A stretch of DNA of 64,000 nucleotides from Streptomyces hundungensis. GTDB taxonomy: Bacteria > Actinomycetota > Actinomycetes > Streptomycetales > Streptomycetaceae. Position 1 is the stretch's first letter, and the number at the start of each line of letters is the position of its first letter. Of the stretch, positions 28,319-36,358 are shown in pieces. Made by a program: the position numbers and the translations under genes. A model generated the notes under the pieces. It had not been told where the DNA came from. It made no database searches and saw only the letters and a program-made list of their open reading frames with translations. The DNA lies in contig NZ_CP032698.1 of the NCBI RefSeq assembly GCF_003627815.1, positions 6,014,001 through 6,078,000 of the forward strand, written 5' to 3'.

Positions 28319-29263
28319 ATGGCAGCACTGCCACTTGAAGGCCTGTCCGCGATCGTCACCGGGGCCGGACGCGGGCTCGGCCGGGCCGAGGCGCTCGAAC
28401 TCGCCCGCCTCGGCGCGGCCGTCGTCGTCAACGACTTCGGGCAGCCGGGCCGCGACGGCACCGGCCAGGCGTCGAAGGGCCCCGCCGAGGAGGTGGCCGC
28501 CGAGATCCGCGCCGCGGGCGGCCGGGCCACCGCCCACACCGGCGACGTCGCCGACCACCAACAGGCCCAAGAATTAGTCCAGTTGGCGATTGACACCTAC
28601 GGAAAGCTCGACATCCTGGTCAACAACGCGGGCATCCTGCGGGACCGCATGATCTTCTCGATGAACGAGTCCGAATGGGACTCGGTGATCCATGTGCACC
28701 TCAAGGGCCACTTCAACACCACCCGTTTCGCCGCCGCGCACTGGCGCGAGCGGTCCAAGGCGGCGGGCGGCCCGGTCTACGGCCGCATCGTCAACACCTC
28801 GTCCGAGGCCTTCCTCGCGGGCTCGGCCGGACAGCCCAACTACGCGGCGGCCAAGGGCGGCATCGTCGGCCTCACCACCTCGACCGCCCTCGCGCTCGCC
28901 AAGTACGGCGTCACCGCGAACGCGATCTGCCCGCGCGCCCGCACCCGGATGACCGAGGACGTCTTCCAGGGGTTCCAGGAGCCGGAACAGGGGCAGCTCG
29001 ACCCGCTGGCGCCCGAGCACGTCTCGCCGCTCGTCGGCTATCTCGCCTCGCCCGCGGCCGGCCGGATCAACGGGCAGCTCCTGGTGGTGCACGGCGGGAT
29101 GGTCGCGATCGTCGAACGGCCGCGGGTGGCCGCCAAGTTCGACACCGCCAAGGAGGTCTTCTCGTACGAGGAACTCGACGAGTCGCTCACCCCCTATTAC
29201 GCGGACAGGCCCTCGGGCGAGACCTTCGCGGCGGCCGAAGTGCTCGCCCTCAAGCGGGGCTGA
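28319..29263 (+). CDS. Short-chain dehydrogenase, MFE-2/17-beta-HSD4-type 3-hydroxyacyl-CoA dehydrogenase
   Basis: A 314-residue SDR oxidising a 3-hydroxyacyl-CoA. Cofactor motif VTGAGRGLGRAEAL near the N-terminus; VVNDFGQPGRDG places an Asp that favours NAD; NNAGILRDRM, Ser in VNTSSEAFL and YAAAK catalytic residues are present. The VNDFG insert and NNAGILRDR are hallmarks of the dehydrogenase half of peroxisomal MFE-2. The C-terminal 60 residues (KFDTAKEVFSYEEL) extend beyond a minimal SDR. Resembles Rv3548c of the mycobacterial cholesterol region. Leu86 is a TTA codon (28574), so translation may depend on bldA. A strong hairpin terminator follows 20 bases after the stop. Confidence 0.9.
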   Translation: MAALPLEGLSAIVTGAGRGLGRAEALELARLGAAVVVNDFGQPGRDGTGQASKGPAEEVAAEIRAAGGRATAHTGDVADHQQAQELVQLAIDTYGKLDILVNNAGILRDRMIFSMNESEWDSVIHVHLKGHFNTTRFAAAHWRERSKAAGGPVYGRIVNTSSEAFLAGSAGQPNYAAAKGGIVGLTTSTALALAKYGVTANAICPRARTRMTEDVFQGFQEPEQGQLDPLAPEHVSPLVGYLASPAAGRINGQLLVVHGGMVAIVERPRVAAKFDTAKEVFSYEELDESLTPYYADRPSGETFAAAEVLALKRG

Positions 29264-29283
29264 ACGGGCCGGACCCATGCGAA

Positions 29284-29314
29284 AGGCCCCCGGGGACGGT
29301 CACCCCGGGGGCCT
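29284..29314. terminator. Bidirectional hairpin terminator
   Basis: A 12-bp perfect stem, AGGCCCCCGGGG / CCCCGGGGGCCT, with a 7-base loop. It sits between the SDR (plus) and the small minus-strand gene at 29329, and can terminate both. Confidence 0.9.
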
Positions 29315-29328
29315 CTGCCGGCGCCCGT

Positions 29329-29475
29329 TCAGGCGCGCCCGGACGCGTTCTCCTCGCGCCGGTGGCGGCCGTGGGCCGGCGTCGCCGAGTCCTCGGTGGA
29401 GGCCGCACCACCCCGGTGCCGGCCCGCGCTGTCGGACCCCGTCTCCTGCGGACGGGTGTCGATCTGGTTGGACAT
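29329..29475 (-). CDS. Small hydrophilic protein, 48 residues
   Basis: Reads MSNQIDTRPQETGSDSAGRH, continues with RGGAASTEDSATPAHGRHRR and ends EENASGRA. It is highly polar, rich in Gly, Arg, His and acidic residues, and probably disordered. ATG at 29475, TGA at 29329-29331; the strong terminator immediately downstream supports an expressed gene. I recall similar AHGRHRR-ending small proteins at this location in other streptomycetes but know no function. The upstream gene on the same strand ends 54 bases before. Confidence 0.6.
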   Translation of the reverse strand: MSNQIDTRPQETGSDSAGRHRGGAASTEDSATPAHGRHRREENASGRA

Positions 29476-29529
29476 GAGCTGTGGTCACCCCGTAGTCGTC
29501 TTGCGTGTGCCTGGTACTGCGCGCAGATT

Positions 29530-30675
29530 CTAACGATCACCCGACGGCGGCCGACGGCCGGTCAGCGGTGCCTGTCCCAGCGGTACGGGCTTGGCCGCGG
29601 CGGGCCGCACGGGCCCGGCCGACGGGGTGGCCGCAGCCGGCGGCGGATCCGGCGGGGCGGGCAGGTCGAGCACCGCGCAGGGGTTCGTGTCCGTGGCGTA
29701 CGGAAGCCTCAGCACGCCCTGGGACGTCCAGACCCCGGCCCCCGCCAACCAGCCCTGGGGGGCGGCCAGTTGATGCAGATGGCGGCCCGCGGGACGCCAC
29801 ACGCCGACCCAGGTGCCGCCCGCCGCGTCGATGCGCAGGGCCACCGCGCAGGACTCCGGCATCAGCACCTGGCCCGGCTGCACGGCGAACGGGGTGAGCG
29901 CCGCGTCCGCCAGGCGAAGGCACTCGGGGAAGCGCACCGGCAGCGCCGAGCCGAGCACCCCCCAGCCGAGCCGGTCGTGGCCGGGGGCGTTCGAGCGGAT
30001 CAGGAGCAGTCCGCTGTCGGGGTCCGCGAGCAGCAGCCGGTCGTCGCTGTCCTCGGTGATCTGGAGCAGCTCGGTGACCTCCCCGCCCCGCTCCAGGTCG
30101 ACGGCGACCGTCTTGGTACGGCCCCCCAGCTCCCGGTCGAGGGCGAGCATCCGGCCGGTGCGGTCCAGCCACACCCCGCCCGAACAGCGTCCGCCGACCG
30201 TGGCCACCAGCTCGGGCCCGAACGCGCCGCCGGCCACCAGCCACAGCGCGGTGGAGTCGGGGCCCACCGCGAGCGCGTAGGCACAGCTGCCGTCCGGGGA
30301 GGGGGGCAGCAGCGTGAGCGCGCCCGCCCCGGCGTCGACGGCGCCCAGCGGCAGCTCGCCGGTGGCGGGGCCGGTGGGGTAGAGCAGGGCGAAGGAGTGC
30401 CGGTCACCGATCCGGCGGTGGATGAGCACCCGCCCGTCCGCCATCGGCAGCACCCCGGTGTCCGGCTCCTCCGGCTGGTTGCCGGGCAGCGGCACCGCGT
30501 ACGGCTCGGGCCCGTCGAGCGTCCACCGCTCCGGGAACCAGGCCGCACTCCCGCCCTCGTCGCGCACCAGCCTCGCGGCATACGCACCGTTCGCCGTGAT
30601 CGCGAATCCCGTACTCCTGACCGCACCGCCCTCGGCAGCGGTCTCGATGGCCAAAGCCGTCATCAGATGGCTCAC
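29530..30675 (-). CDS. Hypothetical protein with beta-propeller-like repeats
   Basis: A 381-residue, apparently cytoplasmic protein (no signal or membrane segment). Repeated strand-rich blocks of 40-50 residues end in short Gly/Asp turns, e.g. PMADGRVLIHRRIGDRHSFA, SPDGSCAYALAVGPDSTALW, DRTGRMLALDREL and ITEDSDDRLLLADPDSGLLL, a pattern like WD40/YVTN propellers. The last 50 residues are Pro/Ala/Arg-rich and disordered. Alternative start at the Met five residues in. It is not linked by overlap to any enzyme and I cannot give a function. The 282 bases upstream to the Nif3 gene show nothing else. Confidence 0.7.
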   Translation of the reverse strand: MSHLMTALAIETAAEGGAVRSTGFAITANGAYAARLVRDEGGSAAWFPERWTLDGPEPYAVPLPGNQPEEPDTGVLPMADGRVLIHRRIGDRHSFALLYPTGPATGELPLGAVDAGAGALTLLPPSPDGSCAYALAVGPDSTALWLVAGGAFGPELVATVGGRCSGGVWLDRTGRMLALDRELGGRTKTVAVDLERGGEVTELLQITEDSDDRLLLADPDSGLLLIRSNAPGHDRLGWGVLGSALPVRFPECLRLADAALTPFAVQPGQVLMPESCAVALRIDAAGGTWVGVWRPAGRHLHQLAAPQGWLAGAGVWTSQGVLRLPYATDTNPCAVLDLPAPPDPPPAAATPSAGPVRPAAAKPVPLGQAPLTGRRPPSGDR

Positions 30676-30957
30676 CTCCGGCCACCGAAGCTAGGTTTCG
30701 CCCGGCGAGCCGGACAACACGAGACCACTGGCTTCACACCAAAGGGTGGCGGTCGGGCGATTCGCCGGTAGCCGGGGAGGCGGATGTGCAGGAACGATCA
30801 GGGCGAGGTCGGACGTACCGGAGCGACCCTCCTCCGCGGCGCCGTCGTCCCGGATCCGCCCCCGCGAAAGGGGCCGACAGGACGCGGCGGCCACGTCCTC
30901 GGGGCGTAGCCACCGGCGGCCGACCGGCGGGGCGCGGAGCGCAGGTAACCTGTGTGC

Positions 30958-31806
30958 GTGCCCCGTCTGTCTGAAGTCATCGCCGCGCTCGACGCCCTCT
31001 GGCCACCCGAGCGGGCCGAGAAGTGGGACGCCGTCGGCACCGTCTGCGGCGACCCCGACGCCGAGGTGCGCCGGGTCCTGTTCGCCGTCGACCCCGTCCA
31101 GGAGATCGCCGACCAGGCCGTCGAGCTGGGCGCCGACCTGATCGTCACCCACCACCCGCTCTATCTGCGCGGCACCACCACGGTCGCCGCCGGCCACTTC
31201 AAGGGCCGCGTGGTGCACACCCTGATCAAGCACGACATCGCCCTGCACGTCGCCCACACCAACGCCGACACCGCCGACCCCGGCGTCAGCGACGCCCTCG
31301 CGGGCGCCCTCGACCTGCGCGTCTGCGGTCCGCTGGTGCCCGACGCGAGCGACCCCGCGGGCCGTCGCGGACTCGGCCGCGTCTGCGAGCTCGACCACCC
31401 GATGACGCTGCGCGAGTTCGGCGCGCACGCCGCGGCCCGGCTGCCGGCCACCGCGCAGGGCCTGCGCGTCGCGGGCGACCCCGACGCGCCGGTCAGGACG
31501 GTCGCCGTCAGCGGCGGCTCCGGCGACAGCCTCTTCGACGCCGTACGCGCCTCGGGAGCCGACGTCTTCCTCACCGCGGACCTGCGCCACCACCCGGTGT
31601 CGGAGGTCGTGCAGCACGGACCGCTCGCCCTGGTCGACGCCGCGCACTGGGCCACCGAATGGCCCTGGTGCGAGCAGGCCGCCGCCCAGCTCGACGAGAT
31701 CTCCGACCGCCACGGCTGGGACCTGAGGGTCCACGTCTCGAAGACGGTCACGGACCCGTGGTCCGCCCACCACACCTCCCCTTCTATTGATGGAGCCCCC
31801 AACTGA
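30958..31806 (+). CDS. Nif3-like dinuclear metal centre protein
   Basis: A 282-residue member of the Nif3/YbgI (DUF34) family, toroidal hexamers with a two-metal site whose substrate is debated; related human and bacterial proteins have been linked to GTP cyclohydrolase-like folds. Metal ligands appear in LIVTHHPLYLRG, HTNADTADPG and the late HWATEWPWCE region (His, Glu). Start GTG at 30958 (30952 also possible) with GCAGG upstream. It overlaps the next gene by four bases. The three-gene set Nif3, zinc-ribbon protein, RNase H/phosphatase is a conserved actinobacterial housekeeping operon. Confidence 0.92.
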   Translation: MPRLSEVIAALDALWPPERAEKWDAVGTVCGDPDAEVRRVLFAVDPVQEIADQAVELGADLIVTHHPLYLRGTTTVAAGHFKGRVVHTLIKHDIALHVAHTNADTADPGVSDALAGALDLRVCGPLVPDASDPAGRRGLGRVCELDHPMTLREFGAHAAARLPATAQGLRVAGDPDAPVRTVAVSGGSGDSLFDAVRASGADVFLTADLRHHPVSEVVQHGPLALVDAAHWATEWPWCEQAAAQLDEISDRHGWDLRVHVSKTVTDPWSAHHTSPSIDGAPN

Positions 31807-32546
31807 ACGCCGCGCCCGCCGACCAGATCCGCCTCCTCGACGTACAGGCGCTGGACGTACGCCTGTCGCAGCTCGCCCACAAGCGGGAGTCGCTGCCCGA
31901 GCACGCCGAGATCGAATCGCTCAACAAGGACCTCACGCAACTGCGTGACCTGCTGGTCGCCTCGCAGACCGAGGAGAGCGACACCGCTCGCGAGCAGACC
32001 AAGGCCGAGCAGGACGTGGACCAGGTGCGCCAGCGCGCCGCCCGCGACCAGCAGCGCCTGGACTCGGGCGCGGTCTCCTCGCCCAAGGACCTGGAGAGCC
32101 TCCAGCGCGAGATCGTCTCGCTCGCCAAGCGCCAGGGTGACCTGGAGGACGTCGTCCTCGAAGTCATGGAGCGCCGCGAGGCCGCGCAGGAGCGCGCCGC
32201 CGAGCTGACCGAGCGGGTCTCCTCCGTCCAGGCCAAGGCCGACGACGCGACCGCCCGCCGAGACACCGCGCTCGCCGGGCTCGACGCGGAGATCGCCTCG
32301 ACGACCAAGGAGCGCGAGGTCGTCGCCGGTTCCGTGCCGGCCGACCTGCTCAAGCTCTACGACAAGCTGCGCGCCCAGCAGGGTGGCGTGGGCGCCGCCC
32401 GCCTCTTCCAGCGCCGCTGCGAGGGCTGCCGCCTGGAGCTCAACATCACCGAGGTCAACGAGGTCAAGGCGGCCGCCCCGGACACCGTCCTGCGCTGCGA
32501 GAACTGCCGCCGCATCCTGGTGCGCACCTCGGAATCGGGTCTGTAA
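31803..32546 (+). CDS. C4 zinc-ribbon coiled-coil protein, CTG start
   Basis: A 247-residue protein. Residues 1-180 are a long coiled coil rich in Glu, Gln, Arg and Leu (LTQLRDLLVASQTEESDTAR through RREAAQERAAELTERVSS); the end carries a CT398-like zinc ribbon with RRCEGCRLEL and LRCENCRRIL. In-frame codons before it run into TGA at 31788 without ATG, GTG or TTG, so translation must begin at CTG (31803), which overlaps the Nif3 stop as CTGA and has GATGGAG 7 bases upstream. Function is unknown; the family is proposed to bind nucleic acid or protein partners. Confidence 0.85.
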   Translation: MNAAPADQIRLLDVQALDVRLSQLAHKRESLPEHAEIESLNKDLTQLRDLLVASQTEESDTAREQTKAEQDVDQVRQRAARDQQRLDSGAVSSPKDLESLQREIVSLAKRQGDLEDVVLEVMERREAAQERAAELTERVSSVQAKADDATARRDTALAGLDAEIASTTKEREVVAGSVPADLLKLYDKLRAQQGGVGAARLFQRRCEGCRLELNITEVNEVKAAAPDTVLRCENCRRILVRTSESGL

Positions 32547-33845
32547 GTGCCGTCCTCGCCCGTCGTGGGCCGGCAGTTCGTCGTCGAGGCCGACGGCGGC
32601 TCCCGGGGCAACCCGGGCCCCGCCGGCTACGGGGCGGTCGTCCTCGACCCGGCGACCGGCGAGACGCTCGCCGAGGCCGCCGAGTTCATCGGCGTCGCCA
32701 CGAACAACGTCGCCGAGTACAAGGGCCTCATCGCGGGCCTGCGTGCCGCGCGCGAGCTCGATCCGGCGGCGCGGGTGCGGGTCCGGATGGACTCCAAGCT
32801 CGTCGTCGAGCAGATGTCGGGCCGCTGGAAGATCAAGCACCCGGACATGAGGCCGCTCGCCGCGGAGGCGGCCCGGGTCCTGCCGCCCTCGCAGGTGTCG
32901 TACGAGTGGATCCCGCGCGAGCGCAACAAGCACGCGGACCGGCTCGCCAACGAGGCGATGGATGCGGGCGGGCGGGGCGAGCGGTGGTCGCCGTCGCGCT
33001 CCATGGCGGACCTGGCCTCCATGGCGGACCTGGCCTCCACGTCCGACGCGGCCGACGCGGGCGCGGCTCGGGTGGTGGGCGATGCGGCGGCGGGCGCGGC
33101 GCGGGCTCGGGCGGCGCTGGCGGGGGCGGCCGGCGTCGGGGGAGTAGCCCCGACTTCCGTGCTGGGCAAGCCTGTTGAGAACGCCACGTCGAGTGTCGGC
33201 TGGGGTGCCTCCGCCGATCTCGGGGCGCCCGCCACGTTCGTACTGCTGCGGCACGGCGAGACGGCGCTCACGCCCTCCAAGCGGTTCTCCGGCAGCGGCG
33301 GTACCGACCCCGAGCTGTCGGCCGTCGGGCGCGGCCAGGCCGAGCGGGTCGCCGCCGCCCTCGCCGAGCACGGCACCGTCCAGGCGATCGTCTCCTCCCC
33401 GCTGCGGCGCTGCCGCGAGACCGCGGCCGCGGTGGCGGCCCGCCTCGGACTCGACGTGGGCATCGAAGACGGCCTGCGCGAAACGGACTTCGGGGCGTGG
33501 GAGGGGCTGACCTTCGGCGAGGTCCGCGAGCGCTACCCCGACGACCTCGACGCCTGGCTCGGCTCCGCGAAGGCGGCCCCGACGGGCGGGGGCGAGAGCT
33601 TCGCCACGGTGGCGCGGCGGGTCGCGGCGGCCCGGGACCGGGTGATCGCCGCGCATCCCCGGCGCACGGTGCTCGTGGTGACCCATGTGACCCCGATCAA
33701 GACCCTGGTCAGGCTGGCCCTGGGGGCGCCCCCGGAGTCCCTGTTCCGCATGGAGCTCTCGGCGGCCTCGATCTCGACGGTGGCGTATTACGGGGATGGC
33801 AATGCGTCGGTGCGGGGGTTGAACGATACGGGGCACCTGCGGTAG
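32547..33845 (+). CDS. Bifunctional RNase H / histidine-phosphatase protein (Rv2228c-like)
   Basis: A 432-residue fusion. Residues 10-145 are a type I RNase H with catalytic acids in VVEADGGSRGNPGP, NNVAEYKGL, RMDSKLVVEQM and ERNKHADRLAN. An Ala/Gly/Asp-rich linker of about 80 residues follows. Residues 228-430 are a histidine phosphatase with phospho-His motif LLRHGETALT, VSSPLRRCRET and VVTHVTPIK. In M. tuberculosis the similar Rv2228c joins RNase H to a CobC-like phosphatase active on alpha-ribazole phosphate. It removes RNA-DNA hybrids and perhaps helps cobalamin assembly. GTG start directly follows the previous stop. Confidence 0.93.
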   Translation: MPSSPVVGRQFVVEADGGSRGNPGPAGYGAVVLDPATGETLAEAAEFIGVATNNVAEYKGLIAGLRAARELDPAARVRVRMDSKLVVEQMSGRWKIKHPDMRPLAAEAARVLPPSQVSYEWIPRERNKHADRLANEAMDAGGRGERWSPSRSMADLASMADLASTSDAADAGAARVVGDAAAGAARARAALAGAAGVGGVAPTSVLGKPVENATSSVGWGASADLGAPATFVLLRHGETALTPSKRFSGSGGTDPELSAVGRGQAERVAAALAEHGTVQAIVSSPLRRCRETAAAVAARLGLDVGIEDGLRETDFGAWEGLTFGEVRERYPDDLDAWLGSAKAAPTGGGESFATVARRVAAARDRVIAAHPRRTVLVVTHVTPIKTLVRLALGAPPESLFRMELSAASISTVAYYGDGNASVRGLNDTGHLR

Positions 33846-33900
33846 GGCCTTGGGGGTGGGGCGGGTTGTCGCTTTCGGGTGCGGGCCGGTTGGGCGGGTT

Positions 33901-34093
33901 GCGCAGTTCCCCGCGCCCCTCAACCCGTTGTCGGCCGCGGGTCGTGGTCGCTTCTTGCGCAGTTCCCCGCGCCCCTTCAACCCGCTTTCGTCTGCGGGCC
34001 GTGTTTGCTTCTCGCGCAGTTCCTCGCGCCCCCAAGACACCCGTTTTCGGCCTCGGGCCGTGGTGGGCTGGTCGCGCAGTTCCTCGCGCCCCT
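33901..34093 (+). repeat. Array of four short intergenic repeats, period 56-60 bases
   Basis: Core copies start at 33901, 33957, 34014 and 34074; the last two read TTCCTCG instead of TTCCCCG. Between cores is a CCCG-TTTTCG-type stretch with TCTGCGGGCCGTG. The 288-base gap between the RNase H gene and the aldolase holds no gene; both genes converge on this array. Confidence 0.8.
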
Positions 34094-34133
34094 TGGGCCG
34101 CCCGCTAGCAACTCCCTTGGTGGGTATGGGGGT

Positions 34134-34781
34134 TCAGGGGCGTAGGGCTGCGGCGTTGCGGGCCAGGGTTTCTATGTGGGGCCAGTTGTGGGAGGTCAGT
34201 GCGTGGCGGGGGAGCATCCAACTTCCGCCTACGCACGCGACGTTCGGCAGCGCCAGGTACGCGGGGGCCGAGGCGAGGGTGATGCCGCCGGTCGGGCAGA
34301 AGCGGGCCCGGGGGAGCGGTGAGACGAGGGAGGCGAGGTAGGCCGTGCCGCCCGCCGCCTCCGCCGGGAAGAACTTCATCTCGCGCACGCCCTGTTCGAG
34401 CAGGGCCACGACCTCCGAGGTCGTCGAGACCCCGGGCAGGAACGGCACGCCGGACGCCCGCATCGCGGCGAGCAGCCCCGGCGTCCAGCCCGGGCTCACC
34501 AGGAAGCGGGCCCCCGCGTCCACCGCGTCGGCGACCGCGCCCGGCGTGAGCACCGTGCCCGCCCCGACGACCGCGTCGGGCACCTCCGCGGCGATGGCCC
34601 GGATGGCGTCGAGCGCGGCCGGCGTACGCAGGGTCACCTCGATCGCCGTGAGGCCGCCCGCCACCAGCGCCCGCGCGAGCGGCACGGCGTCGGCGGCGTC
34701 GTCGATCACCACGACGGGGACGACCGGGGCGAGATCCAGCACGGAGGCAGCGGCGGGGGAGGGCACGGCGGGCGGCGTCAT
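34134..34781 (-). CDS. eda: 2-dehydro-3-deoxyphosphogluconate/KHG aldolase
   Basis: Class I aldolase cleaving KDPG to pyruvate and glyceraldehyde 3-phosphate (Entner-Doudoroff) or hydroxyketoglutarate. 215 residues, normal length. TIM-barrel landmarks: PVVVIDDA at strand 1, catalytic Glu47 in AIEVTLRT, GAGTVLTP, FLVSPGWTP, Schiff-base Lys135 in REMKFFPAEAAGG and the phosphate loop CPTGGI. ATG at 34781. It stands alone, without an edd neighbour, so a sugar-acid catabolic role is as likely as the full pathway. Confidence 0.93.
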   Translation of the reverse strand: MTPPAVPSPAAASVLDLAPVVPVVVIDDAADAVPLARALVAGGLTAIEVTLRTPAALDAIRAIAAEVPDAVVGAGTVLTPGAVADAVDAGARFLVSPGWTPGLLAAMRASGVPFLPGVSTTSEVVALLEQGVREMKFFPAEAAGGTAYLASLVSPLPRARFCPTGGITLASAPAYLALPNVACVGGSWMLPRHALTSHNWPHIETLARNAAALRP

Positions 34782-34851
34782 GCGGCCATCCTGCCGGGGC
34801 CCTGCGGAGTGCGCAACGGTCGTTGCGCATGGTGCAACGAAGATGAGTGGC

Positions 34852-35652
34852 CTAGTGGATCTGGGTCACGACCACGTCCAGCGACCAGGCCCGGCCCGGC
34901 TTGGCGGGAGGCTCCGCCTCCACGACGTAACCCAGGCCCCGCAGGGTCTCGACCAGCTCCGCCGGGTCGGCGGGCGCGGCCCCGGCGGTGAGCAGATCGC
35001 GTACGATCCGGCCCTTCGTCGCCTTGTTGAAGTGGCTGACCACCGACCGCTTCTCCACCCCGTCCACGACCGCCGAGTGCAGCACCCGGACGGTGGCGGT
35101 GCGGCTCGCGACGGCGCCCTTCGGCTTCCAGGCGGCCGCGTACGCGGCGGAGCGCAGGTCGAGGACGAGACCCGTGCCCGCGGCCTCGGTCATCACCGGG
35201 TCCATCACGCCACGCCAGTACGTACCGAGCGCGCCGAGGCCAGGCAGCTTCACGCCCATCGAGCAGCGGTAGGACGGAATCCGGTCGCCGGTGTGCACGG
35301 CGCCCCACAGCCCCGAGAAGACCAGGAGCGACTTCGCGGCGCGGCGCTTGGCGGCCGCGTCCAGGGAGGCGAGGTCGAGGGCGTCGTACAGCACGCCGGT
35401 GTAGATCTCCCCGGCCGGGCGGGTGCCAGCGGTGCGCAGCTCGACGTTCTTGGCGACCTCGCCGCGCAGGCCCTCGCTCAGACCGAGTACCTCGCGGGCC
35501 TTGTGCTCGTCCCCGGTGCACAGCTCGACGAGCTCGTCGAGGACGGCCGCGCGGGCCTGTGCGAGCCCGGGCAGGGACAGCGACTCCGCTTTCAGGGGCG
35601 CCCCGCGCCCCGACGCGGCCTTTCCTTCGGAGGGCGGCAACAGCACCAGCAC
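34852..35652 (-). CDS. yaaA: YaaA-family peroxide-stress/DNA-binding protein
   Basis: A 266-residue DUF328 protein. It starts VLVLLPPSEGKA, has TGVLYDALD, LVFSGLWGAVHTGDRIPSYR and ends with SHFNKATKGRIVRDL and GYVVE, the landmarks of YaaA. E. coli YaaA limits intracellular iron-driven damage under hydrogen peroxide and binds DNA. GTG 35652 is preceded by AAGGAG. It is monocistronic; the next 700 bases upstream hold a tandem repeat and the RNB nuclease promoter. Confidence 0.9.
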   Translation of the reverse strand: MLVLLPPSEGKAASGRGAPLKAESLSLPGLAQARAAVLDELVELCTGDEHKAREVLGLSEGLRGEVAKNVELRTAGTRPAGEIYTGVLYDALDLASLDAAAKRRAAKSLLVFSGLWGAVHTGDRIPSYRCSMGVKLPGLGALGTYWRGVMDPVMTEAAGTGLVLDLRSAAYAAAWKPKGAVASRTATVRVLHSAVVDGVEKRSVVSHFNKATKGRIVRDLLTAGAAPADPAELVETLRGLGYVVEAEPPAKPGRAWSLDVVVTQIH

Positions 35653-35774
35653 GGCGATTCTCCTTCTTGTACGTACGGGGAGGGGGTGCGGCCCCTTGCG
35701 GCCAGGGTACGGGGGCGCTGCGCTGGGCTTGACCTGGCCGGGGGTGCCCAGCACCGGAGAGCCTCCGGGGGCCC

Positions 35775-36190
35775 CACGGGGCTCCGCCCCGGACCCCGCT
35801 CCTCAAGCGCCGGAGGGGCTGAATTGGCTTCCCGTGCCTCCGGAGGCGGGACGGCTCCCAGGACCCCACGGGGCTCCGCCCCGGACCCCGCTCCTCAAAC
35901 GCCGGAGGGGCTGGATTGGCTTCCCGTGCCTCCGGAGGCGGGACGGCACCCAGGACCCACGGGGCTCCGCCCCGGACCCCGCTCCTCAAGCGCCGGAGGG
36001 GCTGCTTCGGCTTCCCGAGCCTCCGGAGGCGGGACGGCTCCCAGGACCCCACGGGGCTCCGCCCCGGACCCCGCTCCTCAAGCGCCGGAGGGGCTGAATT
36101 GGCTTCCCGAGCCTCCGGAGGCGGGACGGCTCCCAGGACCCACGGGGCTCCGCCCCGGACCCCGCTCCTCAAACGCCGGAGGGGCTGATT
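35775..36190 (+). repeat. Five-copy tandem repeat, 91-92 base period
   Basis: Units begin at 35775, 35867, 35958, 36050 and 36141. Each contains CACGGGGCTCCGCCCCGGAC, then CCCGCTCCTCAAGCGCCGGA, GGGGCTG, a TTGGCTTCCCG stretch and GCCTCCGGAGGCGGGACGG. Copies differ at a few positions (AAGCG or AAACG; AATTGG, GATTGG, CTTCGG). The unit relates to the GGCGTTTGAGGA-type family at 48430-48610. Open frames across it only echo the repeat. It fills most of the 706-base gap between yaaA and the RNB gene. Confidence 0.9.
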
Positions 36191-36358
36191 CGGCTTCCCC
36201 GTGCCGCACACAGCCCACCCGTACTAGGGAAAGGCCCACCGGCACTGCGCAAAGAACCACCGGCACTGGAGAAAGGTCGCCCCCACCGCGAGCACACCAC
36301 CCCGTAGGGGAACCCGCACGACATGCCGGGCCCCCTGCCCGCCCCTACGCTCGGAGAC

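Noticed and set aside
31161..34040. 959-codon minus-strand frame across Nif3, zinc-ribbon and RNase H genes
   Set aside because: Arg/Gly-rich shadow; the three plus-strand genes overlap each other with proper starts and motifs.
33901..34093. Regularly spaced repeats that might be a CRISPR array
   Set aside because: Spacers are themselves similar to each other, cores are degenerate, and no cas genes exist.
35775..36190. Repeat-protein open frames within the tandem repeat
   Set aside because: Both strands stay open only because of GC-rich repetition; no start with ribosome site and no codon bias.
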